Made by a program: the position numbers and the translations under genes. DNA of 9,231 bases from CAYMKL01 sp964390805 (lineage in GTDB: Bacteria; Chloroflexota; Anaerolineae; VGOG01). Of this stretch, positions 1 through 6,478 are shown piece by piece (within the stretch, counting starts at the first letter, position 1; each line of letters starts with the position of its first letter). The notes below the pieces were generated by a model, which had not been told where the DNA came from, searched no databases, and saw nothing but the letters and a program-made list of their open reading frames with translations. Where the stretch lies: positions 1-9,231 of the forward strand of contig CAYMKL010000199.1 of assembly GCA_964390805.1 (NCBI GenBank), read 5' to 3'.

Positions 1-65
1 GGTAAGACAAACTTCGCTCTCTATTCAGTTTGAAAAGTGCGAAATGTAGGCTAAGCACTCCTTTC
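1..65. other. Short non-coding stretch at the left window edge
   Basis: This lies downstream of the dinB-like stop codon at 66-68. It is relatively AT-rich and I see no gene in it. On the minus strand, AGTGC (59-55) can pair with GCACT (40-36) across a 14-nt loop, with TTTTC following. A five-base-pair stem is too weak to call a terminator. Confidence 0.4.
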
Positions 66-491
66 TCAAATGTCCGGCACTTCGACACCCAGCAATCCCA
101 TCATGAGGAAAATCTCGCCGCGGTGATGAATCTCGTGATCGAGAACATGCCAGAAGACCCAGCGCAGCGAGAAGGTCTGGCCCCACTGTTCCCGCGTCTC
201 GTTCAGCCACTCAGCATCATGCTCGTCCAGCAGCCCCTCAGTGACAGCGTGTACCCGCTCCATTTCCTGCAGGATGCTCTTCACTGTGGGACAGCGCTCC
301 CTCGGATACTCAGGCCACGGCTCGTCCCTCCCCAACGCCACCAGGTCCACCCAGCCGGCCTCAGCGTCAATAATATGACGGGCCACGTCGCCGATGGTGC
401 GGAAGCCTTCTCCAGGGGTGAAATCGAGCTGCTCATCGGTCAAGCGACTCAGCGCTTCCACCAGGTCACGCCGGGCCAGGTTCCAGTAGGG

Positions 492-499
492 GTAAATGT
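492..499. repeat. Target-site duplication, left copy (GTAAATGT)
   Basis: This is an exact 8-bp match to 629-636 on the other side of the MITE. In the interrupted gene it corresponds to codons for Ile-Tyr (ATT TAC on the minus strand) plus flanking bases. Confidence 0.85.
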
Positions 500-628
500 G
501 GCTCTTTGGGATTTCGCAGGGTAATCACGAATTTCAGCCAATGACACCCCCACATCTGAGTGTTAGCTCTATCAACTGCTCAGATGTGGCATAGAACAAG
601 CGTTCGCCCTGCGAAATCCTAGAGACCT
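500..628. mobile_element. 129-bp MITE-like non-autonomous element, probably ISL3-type
   Basis: The left end (500-521) and the reverse complement of the right end (628-607) match as terminal inverted repeats. The innermost 13 bases, GGATTTCGCAGGG, are identical, and 18 of 21 bases agree over 501-521. The left terminus reads GGCTCTTT. The 8-mer GTAAATGT flanks the element exactly on both sides (492-499 and 629-636), as expected of a target-site duplication. The interior has no ORF but holds an 11-bp perfect inverted repeat. From family knowledge, ISL3 transposases act on ends starting GGCTCTT-like and leave 8-bp duplications, so mobilisation in trans by an ISL3 transposase is the likely route; this is inference. 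The element splits the dinB-like gene after codon 7. Confidence 0.87.
550..589. repeat. Inverted repeat inside the MITE (hairpin)
   Basis: CCACATCTGAG (550-560) and CTCAGATGTGG (579-589) are perfectly complementary 11-bp arms around an 18-nt loop. No T-tract follows on either strand, so it is more likely a structural feature of the element than an intrinsic terminator. Confidence 0.8.
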
Positions 629-636
629 GTAAATGT
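629..636. repeat. Target-site duplication, right copy (GTAAATGT)
   Basis: This is an exact 8-bp match to 492-499. On the minus strand it lies in codons 5-7 (Asp-Ile-Tyr) of the original dinB-like reading frame. Confidence 0.85.
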
Positions 637-658
637 CTTTGGCCTTCATCGCTGTATT

Positions 659-665
659 CTTCCTT
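659..665 (-). promoter_or_regulatory. Ribosome binding site of the original dinB-like start
   Basis: AAGGAAG on the minus strand lies 9 nt before the ATG at 649-647. Its position on the far side of the MITE from the coding body is part of the evidence for where the intact gene began. Confidence 0.7.
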
Positions 666-667
666 CA

Positions 668-1615
668 CTAAACTGGCTCGCGTTCTAGGATGCCGGTAGC
701 GCAGCCGATGCCGCCGGCTGCCTTGAGGATCTCGTTCACCTCGACCACCTGGCAGGCGATGCCGGCATCCTCGTAGAACGCCTGGGTGATGGGATTGCCG
801 GCCGCCATCAGGATCCGCCGGGGGGCCAGCGTCACGAAGTTGAGCGACATGCCGCGCCTGGCCTCCCCCTCGTCCGGTATGAAGAGGGCGGAGTACCCGC
901 GCGCTCGCAGCGCTTCCACGACCGCATAGGGCACCCGCCCCGGCCAGGCGATGGCCAGGTCCCGGTCGGCGAAGCGCAACGTCCCCATCAGGTGCATCGC
1001 CCCGTAAGGCAGCCCGACCTGAATCACCTCAACCCCCATCTCCTGTAACAGGTTCGCCACTTGTGCTGCACCCTCGACATTGGTCCGCATTCCCGTCGCC
1101 ACCAAAGCGGTCTGTGGGTCAATCCAGAGCGCGTCCGCCCCCTCGAAGGTTCCCCGCCCGCGCACGCTGCGCAGGATGGGAACTCCCAGGTCAGCCAGCC
1201 GCCGGGCGACGAATCGCTCCTCACCAGCCCGCACGGTGGATGCTGGTCGGCCCAGGATGGCCCCTTCCAGCGTCATGAACATCAGGTCGGCGACGAACAT
1301 CAGGTTGGGGGGTGGCGTCTCGGTCGGTTCAATGTAGTGCACAGTGACACCAGCGTCTCGATAGGCCTGGGCCAGGGCGTCGTGCTGCCGCCGCGCTCCC
1401 CCGGCATCCAGCGGGGCGAGCATTTGAGCTGCGTCCGGGTCGGCCACTTCTTCCAGTTCCGGCCCAGGCCGGTGGAGCAGCACCGCCTTGAGCGGCGACC
1501 ACTCCACCCCCACGCCGCACGCCCCCCAGACCTTCCCGATCTCCTGGCGCAAGGAGGCTATACGCGGCGACCAGCCTGCGCCGCCATAGGCGGCGGTTTT
1601 GAGAATGTCGGTCAT
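668..1615 (-). CDS. Amidinotransferase / dimethylarginine dimethylaminohydrolase (DDAH)-superfamily protein
   Basis: This is a 315-residue member of the guanidino-group-modifying superfamily (arginine deiminase, DDAH, amidinotransferase; alpha/beta propeller fold), predicted cytosolic. Visible landmarks are PNLMFVAD (103-110, equivalent to the PN-x-yF-x-RD region of arginine deiminases), FEGAD with Glu158 and Asp161, GMRTN (175-179), MHLMGTL with His208, and GGIGCATG with the probable nucleophile Cys305 ten residues from the end. Glu/His/Cys match the superfamily catalytic triad, so it likely hydrolyses or transfers from a guanidino substrate such as arginine, methylarginine or a related compound. 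I cannot choose between deiminase, DDAH and transferase. The ATG overlaps the preceding nucleotidyltransferase stop (ATGA at 1615-1612) and has AGGAGG just upstream, indicating translational coupling. The usual ADI/DDAH 'C-M/L-T' context after the Cys is CATG here, which may mark a divergent specificity. Confidence 0.85.
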   Translation of the reverse strand: MTDILKTAAYGGAGWSPRIASLRQEIGKVWGACGVGVEWSPLKAVLLHRPGPELEEVADPDAAQMLAPLDAGGARRQHDALAQAYRDAGVTVHYIEPTETPPPNLMFVADLMFMTLEGAILGRPASTVRAGEERFVARRLADLGVPILRSVRGRGTFEGADALWIDPQTALVATGMRTNVEGAAQVANLLQEMGVEVIQVGLPYGAMHLMGTLRFADRDLAIAWPGRVPYAVVEALRARGYSALFIPDEGEARRGMSLNFVTLAPRRILMAAGNPITQAFYEDAGIACQVVEVNEILKAAGGIGCATGILEREPV

Positions 1616-2238
1616 GCTTCGCCTCCTGATTTGCTCGCGACCTCTGCTTGCACCTTATCGAGCAGCCTATGCCAAAGTTCTGCCGCTTCGGTGCCCAGTC
1701 GAGCCACTCGCACTGAGACGTAGCTCAGGTCCAGTTCCTCATCGCTCAGCCCACTTAGAATGAAGACCAACATCTCCCGGACATCGGCCGGGTGCTTGGC
1801 TGAACGACCTTCCTGCCAGGCCATGAGCTTGCCCAGGATGATGTCTTCAGGGCAGGCACACCAGGCTTCAAATTCGTTTCCACTCTCATCCTGAAAGATT
1901 CGGCGGGTGCGCCGTGCAAACGCTTCACGATAGCCCGGACTACCGGACAAGGGAACAAGATCGGCCTTGACCCCTTGGTTCATATCAATGATGTTGAACA
2001 TGATCCCCAGGCGCGTGGAATTGCGCATTTGCTCTGGATCGGCGTAATAGCGCGGTGAGGGAAAGCGATGCGCCAGAGCGTTGAAGTGCGGCTCTCGCAG
2101 GTTGACCAGCATGTCCACATCGAAAGTCGCCCGGGTGATGCCAAAAGCCGATCCTGCGAACGCCCCCACGAGCATGTACGGCGCCCCGATTTCTTCCAGC
2201 GCACGCACGATGTCGAAATAGAACCCTAGGATGCTCAT
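1612..2238 (-). CDS. Pol-beta-superfamily nucleotidyltransferase (MNT/AbiEii-like), possible toxin of a two-gene module
   Basis: This 208-residue protein has a minimal nucleotidyltransferase core: YMLVGAFAGSAFG (21-33) followed by R-x-T-F-DVD with metal-binding Asp40 and Asp42, and the third acidic residue in VKADLVPL (Asp93). ACPEDIILGKLMAW (128-141) with the downstream KHPADVREML (149-158) is the typical C-terminal signature of stand-alone nucleotidyltransferases of the AbiEii/DUF6036 type, some of which are toxins that modify tRNA. Here the usual second Gly or Ser of the hG[GS] motif is Ala (VGA), but a GS lies four residues on. Its ATG overlaps the stop of the upstream 83-residue gene by ATGA (2238-2235), and its stop overlaps the DDAH-like start the same way. 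A toxin role is inferred from gene pairing, not from the sequence alone. Confidence 0.8.
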   Translation of the reverse strand: MSILGFYFDIVRALEEIGAPYMLVGAFAGSAFGITRATFDVDMLVNLREPHFNALAHRFPSPRYYADPEQMRNSTRLGIMFNIIDMNQGVKADLVPLSGSPGYREAFARRTRRIFQDESGNEFEAWCACPEDIILGKLMAWQEGRSAKHPADVREMLVFILSGLSDEELDLSYVSVRVARLGTEAAELWHRLLDKVQAEVASKSGGEA

Positions 2239-2486
2239 AGCTTGAATCCTCGCAATGGTGTCAGGTGCACCAACACCTTCATATTGATTTCTTCGTCGGA
2301 CAGGTCCGGAAAGCGCCGACGGAACGCGCCCCGCAGGCCAGCCCGGACGAACTCTGCAGCCCGGATCATAGCCAGAGTGCGCTGGGCTGGGGTGAGTTGG
2401 GCCAAGAGTTCGAGTTGCTGCCAGTCAATGGGGTCGAAGTGCAGCGCTTCGCTCGATGTATCATCCGGCGATTCTGGCGTTTTCAT
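2235..2486 (-). CDS. Small helical protein of unknown function, partner of the nucleotidyltransferase (antitoxin-like position)
   Basis: This is an 83-residue charged protein, probably mostly alpha-helical. The N-terminus is acidic and low in complexity. The core LTPAQRTLAMIRAAEFVRAGLR region (31-52) leads into RRRFPDLSDEEINMKVL (56-72), a pattern I associate with small proteins encoded just before nucleotidyltransferases. No DNA-binding motif is evident. The start at 2486-2484 is supported by GGAGGT (2498-2493) with 6-nt spacing. The stop overlaps the nucleotidyltransferase ATG (ATGA), so the two are translationally coupled. The order small protein first, then nucleotidyltransferase is that of many antitoxin-toxin modules. 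Function is not established. Confidence 0.72.
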   Translation of the reverse strand: MKTPESPDDTSSEALHFDPIDWQQLELLAQLTPAQRTLAMIRAAEFVRAGLRGAFRRRFPDLSDEEINMKVLVHLTPLRGFKL

Positions 2487-2497
2487 CTTCTCACCTC

Positions 2498-2521
2498 CCT
2501 TCGGCTAGGCTCAGGGCAGGC
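2498..2521. repeat. Short dispersed repeat of the 'CTTCGGCT..GCTCAGGGCAGG' type
   Basis: The stretch CCTTCGGCTAGGCTCAGGG and following bases resembles a small intergenic repeat that I recall as abundant in Chloroflexota and some other genomes; spurious translations of it give EACPEPSRR-like peptides, as here on the minus strand. It fills most of the gap between the stop at 2526 and the SD at 2493-2498, and its edge touches that SD. Only one copy is in the window, so the assignment rests on recognition. Confidence 0.5.
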
Positions 2522-2525
2522 CTCG

Positions 2526-3521
2526 TCACAGAACATGTTTGAGAACCCGCAGAGCGCGCAGGGTGACCCACTTGCTGGGCTTTCCCTTCTGCTCAATGTC
2601 GGCCCACGTCTTGCCAGTAAGCGCGTTCTCCAGCTTCCAGCGGCCCTGTGCGTCTTGCTTGCCCAGGATGAACTGTAGCGCATTGCTCAGTCGAGGATCG
2701 TCGCCGTAGCCCAGTTCCACCAGCACCGCTGTGGTCTCTAGCACGTCGCTCCAGTAGGTCAGCGGGAAGCCAAGCTTGAGCCAGGTGGAGCTCACCCGCT
2801 GGGTGTAGGGATAGTCGGCCACGGCCGGGTCGCGGCTGAGCAGGAACTCAGCGCCGACCTCGATGGCCCGCTGCATGGCCGGGGTATGCCGCTCGAGCGG
2901 GACCGCAAGCAGCGCCCTCATTGCTTTGTTAGCGCCCCAGCCGCAGGGCTGCCCCTGGTTGGCACTGCAGGCAAAGCATGGCCCTCTGGTGCCCGACTTG
3001 AGGTAGCGGAATCCCCCCTCGCCGGTGATGGCCTGCACCAGCCAGTCCAGAGCCGTTTGCACGCGGGAATCGTCAGCGTAGCCCAGGCGTTGCAGAGCGT
3101 ACAGCAGGTTGCCGTTCAAGCAGGGTATGGAGCCGCTGGGCACTGGCTTCTGAAGGGCCGAGAAGGCACCGTTGGTGGCGATGGAGTGGCTCAAGACGTA
3201 CTCGCAGCCCCGCCGCACTCGCTCGTCGGCAGGGTCGGCCCCTAACTCGGCCAGGAAGATGATCTGCCAGACGGTGCTCCGATACTTGGGTGAATAGCCG
3301 CCGCCGGGCTTGACCCAGTAACCGTCGGGGTACTGGGCGTCCAGAATGGCCGGCACCGGCCCCGTCGTCATGATGGCTGCCCTGGCTGCCTGAACTTCGG
3401 GATCATCCTCTGGCCGGTCCAGCAGATCTCGCAGCGCAAAGTAGCGCACGCTGGCGTTCTCCAGGTCTGGCTCCAGCAGCCAGGGGATGGGGTCGTCGTT
3501 AAGAACAATCTTCCAGGTCAT
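2526..3521 (-). CDS. Prenyltransferase/squalene-oxidase-repeat (alpha/alpha toroid) protein
   Basis: This 331-residue protein has repeated helical units resembling the terpene cyclase/prenyltransferase toroid: ILDAQYPDGYW (59-69), STVWQIIFLAELGADP (82-97), NLLYALQRLGYADD (138-151), ALDWLVQAITGEGGFRY (157-173), and FILGKQDAQGRWKLEN (284-299). These Q-x-x-dG-x-W/F units are what family models detect. There is no signal peptide or membrane helix and no DxDD cyclase motif, so it is unlikely to be a working squalene-hopene cyclase. Four cysteines (C134, C182, C185, C193, in SIPCLNGN and GPCFACSANQGQPCGWG) could form a metal site. Relatives in my memory are sometimes labelled 'nitrogen fixation protein NifH', which this is clearly not. 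The start ATG at 3521-3519 follows GGAGGA. The gene lies 44 nt after the metalloprotease-like gene and probably shares its transcript. Function unknown. Confidence 0.78.
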   Translation of the reverse strand: MTWKIVLNDDPIPWLLEPDLENASVRYFALRDLLDRPEDDPEVQAARAAIMTTGPVPAILDAQYPDGYWVKPGGGYSPKYRSTVWQIIFLAELGADPADERVRRGCEYVLSHSIATNGAFSALQKPVPSGSIPCLNGNLLYALQRLGYADDSRVQTALDWLVQAITGEGGFRYLKSGTRGPCFACSANQGQPCGWGANKAMRALLAVPLERHTPAMQRAIEVGAEFLLSRDPAVADYPYTQRVSSTWLKLGFPLTYWSDVLETTAVLVELGYGDDPRLSNALQFILGKQDAQGRWKLENALTGKTWADIEQKGKPSKWVTLRALRVLKHVL

Positions 3522-3565
3522 TGGTTTCCTCCGTTTTCCTCCCCATAGATTTCTCTAACGCAGCA

Positions 3566-5737
3566 TCAGGTGCCCATCAACCAGCCTACAGTGCCGAACA
3601 TGGCAACATAGGTAATCAGGGCCCAGGCAGCGCGGTGGAGTGCGGTATAGCCAGTCAGACGGTGGCGGACAAAACGCCAGCCAAGGCGGGGCAGCACAAC
3701 AAAGAGCCACACCACGATGGCGAAGGCGAACCCAGGGACTTGCTGGCTGCTGTTGAAGCTGAGCAACAATAGCTGCACGAGAAAGAACAGTGTGACGGGC
3801 AGCACCACCGTGACAAAGACCCCTCCCATGCGTCCAATGATTCTTTGTCCTCTCCCATCGGTGTGCTCTTGGCCAGTCGGGCTCGCTGCGAGGCCCAGGC
3901 GCGTCGCACTCACCGCTTGCAGAAAGCCCCCCACGGCGAATATCAAGCCAGCCACGGCCGCGGCGATGGCTAGCTCCACGAGCAGCGTCCGTACCAGCGA
4001 CCAGATCACGGGGCCTATCCTCAATCCCTCCTCCTCCGGACTGCTTGCTCCTTGATCAAGCCAGGCTTGCATGGCGCGTTCCATGCTGCGAAAGTGGTCG
4101 AGCACCTCTGGGGTCATGCCCGGTATGCCCGCCATATCTTCAAGAGCGTTGAAGCCGCCTCGCTCATCCCGCACCTGCACAATCTGGCGGGCGAGCGGGA
4201 CGCCGACGCCTGGCACTGTACGTAGATCAACCACCGTCGCCGCATTCAGGTTGAAATGGTAGGGCGTGGGGAGGCTTCGGTAGACGTCAAGCAGCCAGAT
4301 TCCGACCTGGGTGTCATAGTTGCGCAGCCAGATTTGGGGTGCTAACGCAGAACCCACCCTCACCTGGCCGGCCAACAAGCGCTGGCGCAGATCTCCCAGG
4401 TACGCCTTGTGATCAGCCGTGGTCAGCCCGCCCGCTGCCCAATCCTGAGCCATCTGCAACGCATGAGGCTCCGCGGTAACCCCCTGGGTAATCTCGAGGA
4501 ACACGTCGTACAGTGCCTCTGCCTCGGCTGGGTAGTCCACTGCATATCCTTTCACCGCCAGGATAGTCAGCGATTCGCCGAGTGGATCGCCGTCGAGGCG
4601 CACGTGCCGGGCGAAGACCCGGAACAGTTTGAGATAGACGTTCTCCATCGGGCTGAACAGCTCTCTGGGGGAGTTTTGCGACCAATCAACGTCGTGCCCA
4701 GGGGGGAGAAAGGGCTCGTAGAAGTCCGGCTCGCGGTAGGTTTGCTGCAGGCGTGGATCGTTGACCAACTGATAGAAGAGCGCGGAAATCAACCCCTCGT
4801 TGGCCAGCATCTGTGGGCCGTTCTTGAAAGTACCCGAGCTGTCAGGCGGGACAATAGCCTGGTAAAGCAAAGCGGCCTGCGGATCATCGCGCTGTACCAG
4901 CACCTCCGGGATCGAGGGCTGATAGGCGAAGATGTTATCCTTCACTCCAGCGTACCGAAGATGGCCCTCGCGTTGGTTGTGCCAGAGGAGCAGCGATAAC
5001 GTGGCGGGGCACAGGAGACATCGCCCTTTCAACTCACGAGCCAAGCGGGCGTAAGGCCCTTGCTCGCCTACCGGGAGCGGCGTCTCACGCAGGGCCTGCA
5101 ATCGGGCATTCGCCGTATGGTCCACAGCGACGGCCTGGAAATGCTCCGCCCAGCCCTCGTTAAAGGCGTAGAAATAGTCGGTCAGCATGGTCACTTGGTG
5201 GATCTGGGCAGCCAGCATCCCCTGTTGCCAGCCAGCCAACTCCTGGAGGATAGCGTGTCCCAGCTCGTGGGGGAAGAGCTGCTCAAAGTCACTGAAGTAC
5301 CCTTCACTGATGGACAGGCCACCCACGTAGCTGGTGGTCCGCTTGTCAATGAGCTGCCCCTGGGCATCCTCCAACCAAAAGCCGAGGTCAGCATACCCAC
5401 CACTGCCGCCAAGGAACAGGTAGGTTGGCTCTGCTGCCACTGCGGGGTCAACACCCGGTTGGTGGGCCAGGTAGTTCTTGACATATTGATGCAGCACCAA
5501 CACCTGCTGCGCATACGATTGCTCCAAAAGACGTGCTGCCTCTTGCGCCGGCTTTGAGCTGACGTCCGCCGGCCTGAAGACGGGGTGCACACCGTCGGGG
5601 GAGGGGAGAGTACTCGCTTCGAGCAGGGCATACGTCGGCGGCTCCGCAAGAAATTGCCCGGCTGCGCCTCTGACCGGCACGTGGGTGGTGATCAGACCAA
5701 GAATCAACAGGATAATGTATCGTCTACCCATTTTCAT
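3566..5737 (-). CDS. Exported HExxH metalloprotease-like protein with ComEA-type helix-hairpin-helix and four C-terminal membrane helices
   Basis: This 723-residue protein starts with a signal peptide or anchor (MKMGRRYIILLILGLITT, likely cleavage region 23-27). FPHELGHAILQELAG (155-169) is a zinc-protease HExxH motif (His157, Glu158, His161). NEGWAEHF (193-200) supplies a gluzincin-like third ligand, Glu194 or Glu198. A CLLC pair (C240, C243) could bind metal or form a disulfide. Residues 495-550 (FNLNAATVVDLRTVPGVGVP onward) closely resemble the double helix-hairpin-helix of ComEA: VPGVG then GIPG. Hydrophobic segments at about 576-608, 636-661, 667-686 and 702-721 make four membrane helices. 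The predicted topology has the protease and HhH parts outside the membrane. The ATG (5737-5735) is 3 nt after the glycosylase stop, with GGGTGA as a weak SD. The substrate is unknown. The combination is not one I recognise as a named family. Confidence 0.8.
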   Translation of the reverse strand: MKMGRRYIILLILGLITTHVPVRGAAGQFLAEPPTYALLEASTLPSPDGVHPVFRPADVSSKPAQEAARLLEQSYAQQVLVLHQYVKNYLAHQPGVDPAVAAEPTYLFLGGSGGYADLGFWLEDAQGQLIDKRTTSYVGGLSISEGYFSDFEQLFPHELGHAILQELAGWQQGMLAAQIHQVTMLTDYFYAFNEGWAEHFQAVAVDHTANARLQALRETPLPVGEQGPYARLARELKGRCLLCPATLSLLLWHNQREGHLRYAGVKDNIFAYQPSIPEVLVQRDDPQAALLYQAIVPPDSSGTFKNGPQMLANEGLISALFYQLVNDPRLQQTYREPDFYEPFLPPGHDVDWSQNSPRELFSPMENVYLKLFRVFARHVRLDGDPLGESLTILAVKGYAVDYPAEAEALYDVFLEITQGVTAEPHALQMAQDWAAGGLTTADHKAYLGDLRQRLLAGQVRVGSALAPQIWLRNYDTQVGIWLLDVYRSLPTPYHFNLNAATVVDLRTVPGVGVPLARQIVQVRDERGGFNALEDMAGIPGMTPEVLDHFRSMERAMQAWLDQGASSPEEEGLRIGPVIWSLVRTLLVELAIAAAVAGLIFAVGGFLQAVSATRLGLAASPTGQEHTDGRGQRIIGRMGGVFVTVVLPVTLFFLVQLLLLSFNSSQQVPGFAFAIVVWLFVVLPRLGWRFVRHRLTGYTALHRAAWALITYVAMFGTVGWLMGT

Positions 5738-5740
5738 ATC

Positions 5741-6478
5741 TCACCCATACGTGTCCAAGTCGTACCGCGCTCGGACTGTCTGAGGCTTCGCCAAAAGCTC
5801 TTGGATCTGTCCAAAGACCTCGTCCAGCATAACCTCTGTGAGACGCCCCGTTTGGGTATTCTGTCGGCTGGGATGGTAGGAGACAACCAACGTGGGCAGA
5901 GGCGGCTCGAACTCGTAGCAGGCACCGTGGTGGAAAAGCAGACGCGGTACGTCCACGCCCCTCTCTCGCAGCAGCGCCAAATAGCCGTCAAAGGCGATGC
6001 GCCCCAGGGCCAGCACGACCCGCACAGAGGGGAGCAGATCCAGCTCTCGCGCCAGGTAGCCCCGGCAGTTGATCTGCTCCTGGCGGGTTGGGCGGTTCTT
6101 GGGCGGGACGCACCGCACCACAGCGGTGATGAAGGCATCGTGTAGTTCCAGGCCGTCATCTATGCGCTGTGACGTGGGCTGGTTTGCGAACCGGGCGCGA
6201 AACAGAGCGGCTGTCAATGTATCCCCTGAACTGTCGCCCGTGAACATGCGCCCTGTGCGGTTGGCCCCGTGGGCCCCTGGCGCCAGCCCCACCATCAGGA
6301 GTCGCGCGTTTCGATCCCCAAAGCCCGGCACCGGACGGCCCCAGTATTCCCAATCCCGGAAGGCTCGCCGTTTCGTATGAGCGACCTCCTGGCGCCAGGC
6401 CACCAGCCGGGGGCAAGCCCCACAGGTCACGATCTGGCGGTTCAGTTCCTCCCACGATTCCATCTGCGGCGGATTCAT
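5741..6478 (-). CDS. udgB: Type-5 (UDGb-like) uracil-DNA glycosylase with 4Fe-4S cluster
   Basis: This 245-residue enzyme removes uracil, and in this family often hypoxanthine, from DNA as the first step of base-excision repair. The cluster ligands are C19 and C22 (TCGACPRL), C123 (VRCVPPK) and C138 (INCRGYL). Motif 1 is GLAPGAHGANRTGRMF (64-79), the signature of family 5, which lacks the polar Asn/Asp catalytic residue of families 1 and 4. The C-terminal catalytic loop is SYHPSRQNTQTGRLT (200-214), with His202. Length and motif order are normal for UDGb, so the enzyme looks intact. Its ATG overlaps the PIN toxin stop (ATGA at 6478-6475), and no separate SD is strong, so its translation probably depends on the toxin-antitoxin message. 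The exported metalloprotease-like gene follows after 3 nt. Confidence 0.92.
   Translation of the reverse strand: MNPPQMESWEELNRQIVTCGACPRLVAWRQEVAHTKRRAFRDWEYWGRPVPGFGDRNARLLMVGLAPGAHGANRTGRMFTGDSSGDTLTAALFRARFANQPTSQRIDDGLELHDAFITAVVRCVPPKNRPTRQEQINCRGYLARELDLLPSVRVVLALGRIAFDGYLALLRERGVDVPRLLFHHGACYEFEPPLPTLVVSYHPSRQNTQTGRLTEVMLDEVFGQIQELLAKPQTVRARYDLDTYG

Larger units (their letters stand above)
66..649 (-). pseudogene. DinB/YfiT-family metal-binding four-helix protein, disrupted near its 5' end by a MITE
   Basis: The intact part (491 down to 66) encodes a DinB-superfamily four-helix bundle with the usual three-histidine pattern: a first His in DVARHIID, then HVLDHEIHHRGEI near the C-terminus. 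In this superfamily these residues bind a divalent metal, and members include thiol-dependent transferases; the substrate here is unknown. The frame has no ATG at its 5' end. The start lies on the far side of a 129-bp insertion: ATG at 649-647, preceded by AAGGAAG (665-659) with 9-nt spacing. Joining the two parts at the 8-bp target duplication gives MKAKDIYPYWNLARRDL followed by the rest, about 148 residues, a normal family length. As it stands, the ATG frame reads 25 residues and stops inside the element at 574-572. Restart at GTG 461-459 would drop the first helix and lacks a good SD. The gene starts 18 nt after the DDAH-like stop, so it was the last gene of that operon. Confidence 0.87.

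Noticed and set aside
36..59. Stem AGTGC/GCACT with TTTTC as a terminator after the dinB-like gene
   Set aside because: A 5-bp stem with a 14-nt loop and a short interrupted T-tract is too weak.
459..461. GTG as the true start of a shortened DinB protein
   Set aside because: It would drop the first helix, has no convincing SD, and the rebuilt ATG start across the MITE explains the upstream family-like residues.
30..524. Plus-strand open frame of 164 codons across the dinB-like gene
   Set aside because: It is antisense to a recognisable DinB-family protein, crosses the MITE boundary, has no family-like motifs and lacks an SD.
550..589. MITE hairpin as an intrinsic terminator
   Set aside because: There is no T-run on either strand after the stem; it is better explained as part of the mobile element.
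1061..1723. Plus-strand open frame of 220 codons opposite the DDAH-like gene
   Set aside because: Its composition is typical of a GC-rich shadow frame (rich in Pro, Arg, Gly, His). The opposite strand encodes an intact superfamily protein with catalytic residues.
2526..3521. Reading the toroid-repeat protein as a nitrogenase component (NifH)
   Set aside because: There is no P-loop GKGGxGKS and no Fe-S ligand pattern of NifH; the repeats are prenyltransferase/squalene-oxidase-like.
4409..4999. Plus-strand open frame of 196 codons within the metalloprotease-like gene
   Set aside because: It is antisense to a continuous 723-residue protein with signal peptide, HELGH, HhH and membrane helices; no supporting SD or family match was seen.
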